The translations under genes were made by a program, and so were the position numbers. Below the pieces are notes generated by a model. It made no database searches, was not told the origin of the DNA, and was given only the letters and a program-made list of their open reading frames with translations. A stretch of 64,000 nt of DNA from an uncultured Sphingobacteriaceae bacterium. GTDB taxonomy: Bacteria; Bacteroidota; Bacteroidia; Sphingobacteriales; Sphingobacteriaceae. Numbering within the stretch: position 1 is the stretch's first letter; each line of letters opens with the position of its first letter. This document shows positions 33,358 to 42,062 of the stretch, piece by piece. The stretch is taken from positions 16,801-80,800 of the forward strand of contig CAMLLO010000020.1 in assembly GCA_946480915.1 (NCBI GenBank), read 5' to 3'.

Positions 33358-35796
33358 ATGGATACACAATTTGCGGGTGAACACCTGCTTCCCGGTCACT
33401 TGGGCCAGTTCTTCATTATATTATCTTTCGGTACTGCACTCTTAGCCACGATCTCGTATTATTTTGCAACAATAAAAGATGTGCTCGATGATTCCTGGCA
33501 ACGAATTGCACGTATTGCCTGCAGATTGAACTTTGTATCTGTCGTAGGTGTTGGCGCTTGCCTGTTTTACATTATCTACAACCATTATTTTGAATATCAC
33601 TATGCCTGGGCTCATTCGTCCAAAACTTTACCAACCTATTATATAATTTCCTGCTTTTGGGAGGGACAGGAGGGAAGTTTCTGGCTATGGATGTTCTGGC
33701 AGTCGGTGTTATCCACCATTTTAATCTGGAAGGCAAAAAGCTGGGAAAATTCTGTAATGACAACGGTTATGTTGTCGCAAACTTTTATAGCCTCCATGCT
33801 TCTTGGCGTTGAGCTATTTGGAACCAGGATTGGCAGTTCTCCCTTCATTCTTCTGCGCGATGCTATTGATGGACCCATCTTTTCACGACCCGATTATTTG
33901 ACTTTGATTCCTGATGGCAATGGATTGAATCCCTTGTTGCAAAATTACTGGATGGTTATTCACCCTCCAACACTTTTCCTCGGCTTTGCTTCTATGATAG
34001 TGCCTTTTGCTTACGCAATTGCCGGTCTTTGGCAAAAACGTCATAAAGAATGGCCGACAGCAGCGCTTCCATGGGCTCTTTTTGCTGTTATGGTTTTAGG
34101 AACGGGAATTATAATGGGCGCATTCTGGGCCTATGAAGCACTTAATTTTGGCGGATTCTGGGCATGGGATCCTGTCGAAAATGCCTCCATCATACCATGG
34201 CTGATGCTTATTGCGGCTGTCCACGTAATTTTAGCCTACAAAAGTTCCGGACATTCTTATTTCACTGCTACATTCTTAACAATTATAAGTTTTGTACTGG
34301 TTTTATATGCTTCATTTTTAACAAGAAGCGGCATTCTAGGAGAAACATCGGTTCACGCCTTTACTGATCTTGGTATGTTTGGTCATTTACTTTTATATCT
34401 GGCAGTTTTTGCAGTGATTCCCATTGTTCTGATTGTTGTAAGATGGAAGGGAATGCCGATAACCCAAAAAGATGAAGAAACCTATTCCAGGGAGTTCTGG
34501 CTGTTTATTGGAGCTCTGGTTTTAACGGTATCATGTATACAAGTAATCGGAACAACATCAATACCGGTTTTTAATGCAGTTTTTGGAACGAAAGTAGCCC
34601 CACCTCCGGATGTAATTCAGCACTATAATAAATGGCAGGTCCCCTTCGCGGTAATCGTCGCAATTATTTCGGGTTTCACGCAATTTTTAAAGTATCGCAA
34701 TACCGATATAAAAAAGTTTTGGAAGAAGGTTTTAATTTCCGTAATAGTCGCTGCTGTTATAACGGCAGGCTTTGTCTACATAGCCAAAGTTTACGCAAAT
34801 TTGATGTACATCTTATTGACCTTTGCCGGGACGTTCTCAATTGTTGCGAATTTTGATATTCTACTTGATGCGTTAAAAGGCAAGTGGAAACTTGCAGGAT
34901 CATCGGTTGCTCACATTGGTTTTGCTCTACTGCTTATCGGAGCCTTGGTTTCCGCCGCTACAAGCGACGTGGTTTCTGTCAACAGCACAGGATCAATTGC
35001 AGTAGAAGGATTTGATAAGGTTGAAAAACCCCGCGAAAACTTAATGCTTTATCAGGGCGAGCCAATGAAGATGGATAAGTATACCATAACTTATGTTGGC
35101 GATTCTGTGAAGGGTCCAAATGTTTACTATAAGGTTAATTATAAAGCTATTGATCAAAAGTCGGGAAAAATTGAAGAGGAGTTTAACCTTTTTCCCAATG
35201 CACAGCAAAATCCTAAAATGGGTTTGATCGCTTCGCCTGATACCCGTCATTATTTAACCTATGATATCTATACTCATGCTACTGCCGCTCCTCCAATAGA
35301 AGACAAACACGAAGCACATGAAGGACATTCAGATGAAGAAGAATATGATAACCCCATAATTAAAGAGGTTTCGCCCGGTGATACTGTCGGCTACTCCAAT
35401 GGAACGATCGTTGTAAAATCTGTTAACCGAAATGCTACTATTGAGAAAATTCCATTAACAGCAAATGATATGGCAGTAGGGATGGAGCTTGAGGTAATAA
35501 CGAAAGGAAAAACCTACACTGTCCAACCCCTGTATCTGATAAAAAATGGAAACAAGTTTGATTTCGGAAAAACTATTGACGAAGCAGGTTTAAAATTCCG
35601 TTTCTCAAATATTTATCCTGAAAAAGATAAACTAGAGCTAATGATCTATCAGAAACCATTGGCTCCTAAAAAATGGATAGTGCTTAAAGCTATCAAATTT
35701 CCATTTATCAATCTATTATGGGGTGGCACAATCATCATGGTTATCGGATTTCTACTTTCAATTTTCCGCAGACAAAAAGAGCTTAAGCGAGGCTAG
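33358..35796 (+). CDS. ccmF: Cytochrome c heme lyase subunit CcmF
   Basis: This 812-residue membrane protein of about fifteen helices attaches heme to apocytochrome c. The WWD domain is FGGFWAWDPVENAS (Phe267-Asp271 at its core), and TRSGILGETSVHAF is the second signature. Histidines for heme b lie in loops around. The C-terminal periplasmic domain carries a His/Glu/Asp-rich stretch at 648-662 (EDKHEAHEGHSDEEE) that resembles a metal-binding insertion. ccmH and thioredoxin-like ccmG are not in the window. The next gene starts 3 bases after its stop. Confidence 0.92.
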   Translation: MDTQFAGEHLLPGHLGQFFIILSFGTALLATISYYFATIKDVLDDSWQRIARIACRLNFVSVVGVGACLFYIIYNHYFEYHYAWAHSSKTLPTYYIISCFWEGQEGSFWLWMFWQSVLSTILIWKAKSWENSVMTTVMLSQTFIASMLLGVELFGTRIGSSPFILLRDAIDGPIFSRPDYLTLIPDGNGLNPLLQNYWMVIHPPTLFLGFASMIVPFAYAIAGLWQKRHKEWPTAALPWALFAVMVLGTGIIMGAFWAYEALNFGGFWAWDPVENASIIPWLMLIAAVHVILAYKSSGHSYFTATFLTIISFVLVLYASFLTRSGILGETSVHAFTDLGMFGHLLLYLAVFAVIPIVLIVVRWKGMPITQKDEETYSREFWLFIGALVLTVSCIQVIGTTSIPVFNAVFGTKVAPPPDVIQHYNKWQVPFAVIVAIISGFTQFLKYRNTDIKKFWKKVLISVIVAAVITAGFVYIAKVYANLMYILLTFAGTFSIVANFDILLDALKGKWKLAGSSVAHIGFALLLIGALVSAATSDVVSVNSTGSIAVEGFDKVEKPRENLMLYQGEPMKMDKYTITYVGDSVKGPNVYYKVNYKAIDQKSGKIEEEFNLFPNAQQNPKMGLIASPDTRHYLTYDIYTHATAAPPIEDKHEAHEGHSDEEEYDNPIIKEVSPGDTVGYSNGTIVVKSVNRNATIEKIPLTANDMAVGMELEVITKGKTYTVQPLYLIKNGNKFDFGKTIDEAGLKFRFSNIYPEKDKLELMIYQKPLAPKKWIVLKAIKFPFINLLWGGTIIMVIGFLLSIFRRQKELKRG

Positions 35797-35799
35797 CTG

Positions 35800-36558
35800 A
35801 TGAAGATAGTGTTGCTTGGAAGTGGAAATGTGGCCACACATCTTGGTAAAGCATTAAAAGAAGGTGGTCACAAAATCGTGCAAGTTTGGAGCAGAACCTT
35901 TGCGCATGCTCAAGCTCTTGGCGAAAAACTTCAATGTGATTTTACCATTCATTTATCAGCAATAAGTGAGAGAGCTGATATCTACATTATAGCTGTAAGC
36001 GACGACGTAATTAATGAAATTGCGAGCAACTTTCCTTTTCAAGATAAAATGCTGGTTCATACATCAGGAACCACGAGCTTAGATATTCCGGGAATATCCG
36101 GAGTTTTTTATCCTTTGCAGACCTTTTCTAAACAAAAAGAGCTTGAATTTTCTAAAATTCCTATTGCTATAGAAGCACGGAATTCGGCACTTGCCGAACA
36201 GTTAAGTTCTCTGGCAATGTCGATATCGTCTAAGGTGGTGTACATGGATTCCGAACAGCGAAAAGCCTTACATATTGCGGCTGTTTTTGCTTGTAATTTC
36301 AGTAATCATTTGTACGCTATTGCTGATAAGATACTTTCTGACAATGGATTAGAATTCGATCTGATAAAACCACTGATTATGGAAACAGCTGAGAAAGTTC
36401 AACACAATTCTCCGGTTTCTGTGCAAACCGGACCGGCCGTCCGAAGAGATCAAACAACCCTGGATAAGCACCTGGATTTCTTGACCAACGTGCCATCTTT
36501 AAAAGAATTATATGAGCAATTAAGTCAAAGCATTATCAATTTCGATCAAAAAGTCTGA
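35800..36558 (+). CDS. DUF2520 Rossmann-fold oxidoreductase-like protein
   Basis: This 252-residue protein starts with a dinucleotide-binding motif, VLLGSGNVATHLGKAL (residues 4-19), continues with VWSRT and ADIYIIAVSDDVI, and ends with a helical domain (AVFACNFSNHLYAIADKIL, GPAVRRDQTTLDKHL). This is the DUF2520/F420-dependent-reductase-like family related to pyrroline-5-carboxylate and 6-phosphogluconate-type reductases. The substrate is unknown. The gene is only 3 bases from ccmF and 30 from the ferredoxin gene, so it is likely co-transcribed. Confidence 0.85.
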   Translation: MKIVLLGSGNVATHLGKALKEGGHKIVQVWSRTFAHAQALGEKLQCDFTIHLSAISERADIYIIAVSDDVINEIASNFPFQDKMLVHTSGTTSLDIPGISGVFYPLQTFSKQKELEFSKIPIAIEARNSALAEQLSSLAMSISSKVVYMDSEQRKALHIAAVFACNFSNHLYAIADKILSDNGLEFDLIKPLIMETAEKVQHNSPVSVQTGPAVRRDQTTLDKHLDFLTNVPSLKELYEQLSQSIINFDQKV

Positions 36559-36575
36559 TGCCTGCTCATTTTTAT

Positions 36576-36583
36576 TAATTTTG
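36576..36583 (+). promoter_or_regulatory. -7 promoter box of ferredoxin gene (TAATTTTG)
   Basis: This TAnnTTTG match is 5 bases before the ferredoxin ATG at 36589, predicting an almost leaderless transcript. It lies after the DUF2520 stop, so fdx-iscX may have its own promoter. Confidence 0.4.
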
Positions 36584-36588
36584 CGCCA

Positions 36589-36921
36589 ATGGATCTTTAC
36601 AAAATCAAAATAAACTTTGAAGAACAAGGCCTTGAGTCTATTGAGCTACCTATCGCAGAAGGCGAATCAGTACTTGACGTTTGCCTCGACAATGGAATAG
36701 AGCTTCAACACAACTGTGGCGGCGTTTGCGGTTGCAGTACCTGCCATGTTTATGTAAATAAAGGAATGGATAGCCTTGAGGAAATCTCTGATAAAGAAGA
36801 AGATTTTATCGACCGGGCGGTTAATCCTCGTATAAATTCGCGCTTAGGCTGCCAGTGTGTTGTGATTGATGGCGATATTGAAGTTACATTACCAGACCAA
36901 AACCAGTTTTTAGGACATTAA
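36589..36921 (+). CDS. fdx: [2Fe-2S] ferredoxin (adrenodoxin/Isc type)
   Basis: This 110-residue ferredoxin has the cluster cysteines in the vertebrate-type spacing C43-x5-C49-x2-C52 (NCGGVCGCSTC) with the fourth at Cys88 (RLGCQC). Cys47 and Cys90 are extra. Such ferredoxins carry electrons for Fe-S cluster assembly or P450-like reactions. The next gene, iscX, makes the Fe-S assembly role likely. Confidence 0.92.
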   Translation: MDLYKIKINFEEQGLESIELPIAEGESVLDVCLDNGIELQHNCGGVCGCSTCHVYVNKGMDSLEEISDKEEDFIDRAVNPRINSRLGCQCVVIDGDIEVTLPDQNQFLGH

Positions 36922-36930
36922 TATTCATAT

Positions 36931-37176
36931 ATGAATCAAAATAAATTCGCATTACCCATACATTGGAAAGATCATGAAGACATTGCAATGGGACTTTACG
37001 AGAAGTTTGGTGATGATTTCAACGAGTCGAAAATCTATAGAATTCGCTTTACCGAATTAATGGATTGGGTTCTCAGTCTTCCAAATTTTGCAGATACCCG
37101 CGAAGAATGTAATGAAGGACACCTGGAGCAAATTCAGTCGGCCTGGGTGTATGAATGGAGAGATAACCAGGATTAA
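36931..37176 (+). CDS. iscX: Fe-S assembly protein IscX
   Basis: This 81-residue acidic protein matches IscX: LPIHWKDHEDIAMGLYEKFGDDF, then RIRFTELMDWVLSLPNF and HLEQIQSAWVYEWRDN. IscX binds iron and the cysteine desulfurase IscS and tunes cluster assembly. It is slightly longer than the E. coli form at its N-terminus. It is 9 bases from the ferredoxin gene. The TAA stop lies in the first arm of the nested repeat at 37173-37335. Confidence 0.9.
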   Translation: MNQNKFALPIHWKDHEDIAMGLYEKFGDDFNESKIYRIRFTELMDWVLSLPNFADTREECNEGHLEQIQSAWVYEWRDNQD

Positions 37177-37335
37177 TGTGCAAATTCTTTGTAAAGCGCT
37201 TTATTAATGTGCAGATGTGCAGATTTTTTAGGAAGAGCTTTACTGATGTGAAGATGTTAGCCTTGCAGGAATAAATTTTATATGCACATCGGTTCAATTT
37301 GCATATTTACACATTAATTTCATTTGCACATTTAA
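37173..37335. repeat. Nested imperfect palindrome, possible dispersed element
   Basis: Outer arms: TTAATGTGCAAATT at 37173-37186 faces ATTTGCACATTTAA at 37322-37335. Inner arms of 22 bases (37204-37225 and 37296-37317) are reverse complements at 18 of 22 positions. All four arms use the same word, (A)TGTGCA(A/G)AT, so it is built of repeated units facing inward. It fills the gap from the iscX stop to the kdsC-like start and could fold as one long hairpin in RNA. It has no coding capacity. Confidence 0.65.
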
Positions 37336-37338
37336 ACC

Positions 37339-37875
37339 ATGTTTCTTAGCAAATTAAAAACCATAAAAGCTTTTGTTCTGGATATCGATGGTGTTCTGAC
37401 GGACGCCACCATACACGTAACGGTATCTGGCGAACAATTACGTCGCTTTAATGTACGTGATGGATACGCTATGCAACTGGCTGTGAAAAAGGGTTATTTA
37501 ATTTGTGTCATTTCAGGGGGGAAGTCTCAAAGTGTTATTCTTCGATTAAAAGGATTGGGAATAACAGAAGTACACTTAGGTATTACAAATAAGCTTGAAG
37601 TGTATAATAAATTCCTTCATCAGCATCAGCTCAATCAACATGAGGTGATTTATATGGGTGATGATATTCCGGATATTCCGGTGATGAAAATTGCCGGAGC
37701 CAGTGCTTGTCCCTCTGATGCCGTAGAGGAAGTAAAAGAGATATCAGATTATATCTCAGCCAAAAACGGGGGAGATGGTTGTGTTCGCGATCTCATTGAA
37801 AAAGTATTAAAAGTTCAGGATAATTGGTTCGATATTAATCCTACGGCGCAGGAAGACAGTATTCCATCAATATAA
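37339..37875 (+). CDS. kdsC: HAD-family phosphatase, KdsC type
   Basis: This 178-residue protein matches 3-deoxy-D-manno-octulosonate-8-phosphate phosphatase. The HAD nucleophile and acid are Asp15 and Asp17 in LDIDGVLTD, motif III is YMGDDIPDIPVM, and the KdsC-typical C-terminus GGDGCVRDLIEKVL is present. KdsC makes Kdo for lipopolysaccharide. The KDO pathway genes kdsA/kdsB are not here, so the exact substrate (Kdo8P or a related sugar acid) is inferred. It is followed at 9 bases by maf. Confidence 0.85.
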   Translation: MFLSKLKTIKAFVLDIDGVLTDATIHVTVSGEQLRRFNVRDGYAMQLAVKKGYLICVISGGKSQSVILRLKGLGITEVHLGITNKLEVYNKFLHQHQLNQHEVIYMGDDIPDIPVMKIAGASACPSDAVEEVKEISDYISAKNGGDGCVRDLIEKVLKVQDNWFDINPTAQEDSIPSI

Positions 37876-37884
37876 TTTCTCCGG

Positions 37885-38469
37885 ATGAACGTCAACTTTC
37901 CAACAATTATTCTTGCATCAAAATCTCCGCGCAGACAAGAGCTTCTCACCCTTATGAACGTTGATTTTCGGGTGGTTTTGAAAGATGTGGATGAATCTTA
38001 TCCTGAAGGCTTAAGTCCTGCAGAAGTTGCGGTTTACATCGCCGAGATGAAAGCTAAAGCTTTTGATGAATCTTTAAATGAAAATGAACTTGTCCTTACT
38101 GCTGATACCATAGTTTGCGTCGAAGATCAAATTTTAGGCAAACCAAACGACGAAGCTCATGCGTTCGAGATGCTAAGTCTTTTATCAGGCAAAAAGCATG
38201 AAGTTATAACAGGGGTAGCATTTCTTCAAAATCATCGGCTGCATTCTTTTTTTGAGCTTACTGAAGTTTATTTCAGGCCGCTTAGCGCTGATCAGATTAA
38301 CTATTATATTCAAACATATAAACCTTACGACAAAGCCGGTTCATACGGAATTCAGGAATGGGCAGGGTTAGTGGCAATAGAAAAAATTGAAGGTTCTTAC
38401 ACGAATGTTGTGGGACTTCCCACTCACAGAGTGTATGAAGAACTTTTAAAATTCTCCTTAGGATTTTAA
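37885..38469 (+). CDS. maf: Maf-like nucleotide pyrophosphatase
   Basis: This 194-residue protein has the Maf signature IILASKSPRRQELL at its start and ADTIVCVEDQILGKP and YDKAGSYGIQEWAG further on. Maf proteins cut non-canonical or canonical (dTTP, UTP) nucleotides to the monophosphate and were first linked to septum formation. It is in an operon with the KdsC-type gene and convergent with the Ppx/GppA gene 12 bases away. Confidence 0.92.
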   Translation: MNVNFPTIILASKSPRRQELLTLMNVDFRVVLKDVDESYPEGLSPAEVAVYIAEMKAKAFDESLNENELVLTADTIVCVEDQILGKPNDEAHAFEMLSLLSGKKHEVITGVAFLQNHRLHSFFELTEVYFRPLSADQINYYIQTYKPYDKAGSYGIQEWAGLVAIEKIEGSYTNVVGLPTHRVYEELLKFSLGF

Positions 38470-38481
38470 TTTTTTTTCAGT

Positions 38482-39396
38482 TTACTTCAGCAGAAGGCCC
38501 TCTTTCAATGCATACACACTCAATTTAGCTGATTCAATGTTTAATTTATCGATAATGTATTTGGTGAGAAGGGATGCTACCACAATCATATCTTTCCTGA
38601 CGGATAAAATAGCGTCATTCGTCAAACGCTCCTGATGTGTTGAGCTGAGTATATCTTCGATTATTAAGTTCAATTGATTGAGATCGAACTCAAATGACTT
38701 ATTAGTGTCAATCGGCATACTCTTAGATTTCACCTGGCAAAGGGCAGCGAAAGTTTCAAATGCACCGGCTGAGCCGATAAGAACCTTTGGCTTATATTTT
38801 AATGAGAAACTAAATAAATCTGTAAGTACACTATCAAGATGTGTAATGATGACTTTTTTATCATCATTTGAGATCGGATCTGAATGATGAAACATGGCCA
38901 TTAACTTTGCTGCGCCTATGGGATAGCTTTTTTTCCATACAATACCTTGTCCATTGGCAAAAATAAACTCCACACTTCCTCCGCCAATATCCATAATTAC
39001 AGAGTTATCATCTAAATGAATTGCTTGCCGAACACCCTGATAAATTAAATCCGCTTCCCTTTCTCCATCAATAATTTCAATTTGTATTCCGGTTTTATTT
39101 TTAACCTGTTGGATAAAATCAGGGCCATTAAGCGCAGTTCGAAAAGCTGCGGTCCCTACCGCTTTTATGATATCGACCTTGTGTTCCAGAATGATCGAGC
39201 TAAACTCGGACAGCGCTTTCAATCCCCTTTGAAAGGCAGCTTCAGTAATTTTTCCGCTGTTAATTCCCCCTTCACCGATCTTTACATGTTTCTGATCGGC
39301 CAAAACAATTTGTTGAATCAACCCCTGATCGATGTCAGCAATTATTAAATGAAAAGTATTAGTGCCCAAATCGAGGGCAGCAATGCGTTGAGACAT
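38482..39396 (-). CDS. Ppx/GppA family phosphatase (exopolyphosphatase-like)
   Basis: This 304-residue protein is the two-domain actin-like ASKHA fold without the C-terminal HD domain of long Ppx. The phosphate loops are IAALDLGTNTFHLIIAD and VIMDIGGGSVEFIF, with GSAGAFE later. It cleaves phosphate from polyphosphate or from pppGpp, tying it to phosphate storage or the stringent response. Which of the two is not readable. The upstream gene (ABC permease) stops at its left neighbour with a 4-base gap, so the ABC genes and this one likely share a transcript. Confidence 0.88.
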   Translation of the reverse strand: MSQRIAALDLGTNTFHLIIADIDQGLIQQIVLADQKHVKIGEGGINSGKITEAAFQRGLKALSEFSSIILEHKVDIIKAVGTAAFRTALNGPDFIQQVKNKTGIQIEIIDGEREADLIYQGVRQAIHLDDNSVIMDIGGGSVEFIFANGQGIVWKKSYPIGAAKLMAMFHHSDPISNDDKKVIITHLDSVLTDLFSFSLKYKPKVLIGSAGAFETFAALCQVKSKSMPIDTNKSFEFDLNQLNLIIEDILSSTHQERLTNDAILSVRKDMIVVASLLTKYIIDKLNIESAKLSVYALKEGLLLK

Positions 39397-39400
39397 GACA

Positions 39401-40627
39401 TTATTCTTTGTACATAAACCATTTAATCAACTCTCTGTAGCTGGTTTTTTTGCCATACATTAAAATGCCTACCCGATAGATTCGTGCTGCTATCCAGGTG
39501 GTGAAAATAAAACCGGCAACTAAAATGGTGACAGACAGATATAATTCCCATTCGGGCACGCCAAACGGAACTCGAACCATCATAGCAATAGGAGAGGTGA
39601 ACGGAATCATGCTAAGCCAGAATGACAAGGAGCTGCCAGGGTTATTCACAATAAAACTAAAAGCCATTATGTAAGTAAATAATAAAGGTAATGTTATCGG
39701 GAACATAAACTGCTGGGTTTCGGTTTCGTTATCCACTGCTGAACCAACTGCCGCAAATAAAGCACTGTAAAGCAGATAACCTCCCAAAAAGTATATTAAA
39801 AAAGTAACCAATATATAGCCGACAGGTATTGTCTGTATTGCAGTCAAAATAGTAGGTGGTAATATTTCAGCGCTTGTGAACTTAGTGGCCAGAACTGATA
39901 ATATTATCCAGAGTAAGAACTGTGTTAAGCCAACCATCCCAATTCCTACAATCTTTCCCATCATTAATTGAAATGGTTTCACAGATGATATAATTACTTC
40001 AACTATCCGGCTGGTTTTTTCTTCGATAACGCCACGCATTACTTGGGCACCATAGATGAAAAGACTTAAATAAATTAAAATTGCCGCCGAAAAACTTATC
40101 GCATAAGCCGCCGAAGCATCACTTTCCTTTTCGCCTTCATCTGTAAGCTCTTTGTATTCGATAGAAACATTCGGCTTTATACTCTCAAGTGTTTCAATGT
40201 CTATTCCGGCATCCTTTAATTGTTTATAGCGAAGTATATTATTTATCTGATTTCCTATTTCACTCATAACGAACATAGGGGCCTTTTTTTCGGATACGAG
40301 CTGTACTTTGCCATTTTGTTCAACGTTTTGCGGGATATACAGCACAAAAGTCGCGTTAGCTCGGGCAGTGTTCTTCGCTTCTTTCAAACTTTCCGAACTT
40401 GAAGAGAAGACCAGTCCTTTACTGTTTTTGAATTCCTTGCTAAAAATCCCACTATCATCCACTACACTCACCTCTGTCACAGAGTCTCCACCGGTCTGGG
40501 TGAGATAAGCTACCAAACCTGTCATCCCTAAAAATAGAAGTGGAACCAAGAAGGTCATTAAAAGGAAGCTTTTCTTTTTAACACGGCTCAGATATTCTCG
40601 CTTTATGATGAGTAAGGTCTTACGCAT
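39401..40627 (-). CDS. ABC-2 type transporter permease (NatB-like)
   Basis: This 408-residue protein has one N-terminal helix (~20-42), a large extracytoplasmic domain (~45-175), and five to six helices at the C-terminus, the ABC2_membrane_3 layout. The last residues LIKWFMYKE face the cytoplasm. Sequence VMRGVIEEKTSRIVEVIISSVKPFQLMMGKIVG is typical of NatB-type subunits of exporters for sodium or peptides. Its ATP-binding partner is encoded upstream with an 8-base overlap. What it exports is unknown. Confidence 0.88.
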   Translation of the reverse strand: MRKTLLIIKREYLSRVKKKSFLLMTFLVPLLFLGMTGLVAYLTQTGGDSVTEVSVVDDSGIFSKEFKNSKGLVFSSSSESLKEAKNTARANATFVLYIPQNVEQNGKVQLVSEKKAPMFVMSEIGNQINNILRYKQLKDAGIDIETLESIKPNVSIEYKELTDEGEKESDASAAYAISFSAAILIYLSLFIYGAQVMRGVIEEKTSRIVEVIISSVKPFQLMMGKIVGIGMVGLTQFLLWIILSVLATKFTSAEILPPTILTAIQTIPVGYILVTFLIYFLGGYLLYSALFAAVGSAVDNETETQQFMFPITLPLLFTYIMAFSFIVNNPGSSLSFWLSMIPFTSPIAMMVRVPFGVPEWELYLSVTILVAGFIFTTWIAARIYRVGILMYGKKTSYRELIKWFMYKE

Positions 40628-41531
40628 GATGAATACCCTTTACTTGTTGAATGAAAATATCATTAATTGTCGGAATTACTTCTCTGATCTGGTGTATTTC
40701 GACCAGCGGAATTAAATATTGCAGTGTATCATTGACACTTATATTTTCCTTTAATTGTAGGGTTACTTCACTGGTATCTTCTAAATTTCTTCTATCTAGT
40801 ACGTTAAAAAGATTAGTGCCCAAAGAGGTTAGCTCTTCACCGCGGTATTCAATACAATATATATTACTTCGGTATGAGTTTTTGATATCCTTTAAGCTGC
40901 CATCGAGAATTTTCTTTGCTTTATTTATCAGAGCGATGCTATCGCAAAGTTGCTCGACAGATTCCATGCGGTGAGTTGAGAATATAATCGTTGCTCCTTG
41001 CTTATTTAATTCAAGGATCTCATTTTTTATAACTTCTGCATTGATTGGATCAAATCCTGAAAAGGGCTCGTCTAATATTATCAGTTCTGGTTTATGAATC
41101 ACGGTTGCCACAAATTGAACTTTCTGCTGCATTCCCTTACTAAGATCTTCGACTTTCTTTTTCCACCAGTCCTGCATCTCCATTTTCGCAAACCAATAGT
41201 TACAACGGGCCAGAGCATCCTTTTTACTAAGACCCTTTAATTGAGCCAGATAAATCATTTGCTCTCCGATCTGCATTTTCTTGTACAGCCCACGTTCTTC
41301 AGGTAAATACCCTATGATATTAATGTGGGATGGATTTAGGCGAACACCATTAATGTAAATAGTACCTTCATCCGGAGCTGTAATCTGATTAATAATTCGA
41401 ATCAGGGATGTTTTCCCCGCACCATTTGGACCTAATAAACCAAATATGCTTCCTCTTTTAACTTCAAGACTTACATGATCAAGAGCTCTGTGGCCAGCAT
41501 ACTGCTTTACAATATTTTCGATTTTCAGCAT
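40620..41531 (-). CDS. ABC transporter ATP-binding subunit (NatA-like)
   Basis: This 303-residue ATPase has Walker A GPNGAGKTS (~33-41), the signature LSKGMQQKVQF (Gly-rich motif with Lys in place of Gly), Walker B LIILDEPFSGFDP and the H-loop STHRMESVEQ. The C-terminal ~80 residues are the extra domain found in NatA-like proteins. It drives the permease encoded by the overlapping downstream gene. It is preceded by the lone receiver gene on the same strand, 40 bases away. Confidence 0.9.
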   Translation of the reverse strand: MLKIENIVKQYAGHRALDHVSLEVKRGSIFGLLGPNGAGKTSLIRIINQITAPDEGTIYINGVRLNPSHINIIGYLPEERGLYKKMQIGEQMIYLAQLKGLSKKDALARCNYWFAKMEMQDWWKKKVEDLSKGMQQKVQFVATVIHKPELIILDEPFSGFDPINAEVIKNEILELNKQGATIIFSTHRMESVEQLCDSIALINKAKKILDGSLKDIKNSYRSNIYCIEYRGEELTSLGTNLFNVLDRRNLEDTSEVTLQLKENISVNDTLQYLIPLVEIHQIREVIPTINDIFIQQVKGIHHA

Positions 41532-41571
41532 AGTTGAATAGCTCGGGAGAATACAGCATGGAACGTTTTCG

Positions 41572-41937
41572 TCAAGAAGATAGGGTATGAAGTAAAGTTG
41601 TAATATCCGATGGTTTTAATGGTTTCACCAGAAATGTATACACATTCGGAAAATTATAAGATTCTCCATGATCATCGGCACTGGTTGACGAGGTGAGAAT
41701 AATAACTTTATGATCCAGATCTCTTTTTTGCATCTTATCTAGAAATTGCCATCCATCCATCAACGGCATGTTCAAATCAAGGAAGATGAAATCAGGATTT
41801 AGCTCCGTTATTAATTCTAAGCCGCGAACAGGATCATTACACTCATACACAGTTGTTTCCGGAGACACCTGATTGATTAATTTTCTGACAATAAAAGTAG
41901 ATATTTCTATATCATCAATTACGAGAACGGTATTCAT
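41572..41937 (-). CDS. Stand-alone response-regulator receiver domain (CheY-like)
   Basis: This 121-residue protein is only a receiver domain. The acidic pair is DD (8-9) in VIDDIEIS, the phospho-acceptor Asp is in FIFLDLNMPLMDGW (~55), the switch Thr/Ser is in ILTSST, and the conserved Lys is in FLVKPLKP. No output domain or kinase is nearby. It probably signals by protein contact, for example as an intermediate in a phosphorelay. It sits upstream of the Nat-type ABC genes. Confidence 0.9.
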   Translation of the reverse strand: MNTVLVIDDIEISTFIVRKLINQVSPETTVYECNDPVRGLELITELNPDFIFLDLNMPLMDGWQFLDKMQKRDLDHKVIILTSSTSADDHGESYNFPNVYTFLVKPLKPSDITTLLHTLSS

Positions 41938-42053
41938 TGTGATTTGAAAGGTTTTAGAATTTAAGAATCTAAGGTAATTTTTTTATTGAAAATAAGTAAT
42001 AGGGAGCAGCGATTTTATTTTTAGTTTCGCCAAATATCAAACAGATCACACCA

Positions 42054-42061
42054 TAATTTTG
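42054..42061 (+). promoter_or_regulatory. -7 promoter box of ddl (TAATTTTG)
   Basis: This TAnnTTTG match ends one base before the ddl ATG at 42063. If used, the transcript can have no leader at all, or translation starts further in. It is the shortest case in this window. Confidence 0.4.
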
Positions 42062-42062
42062 C

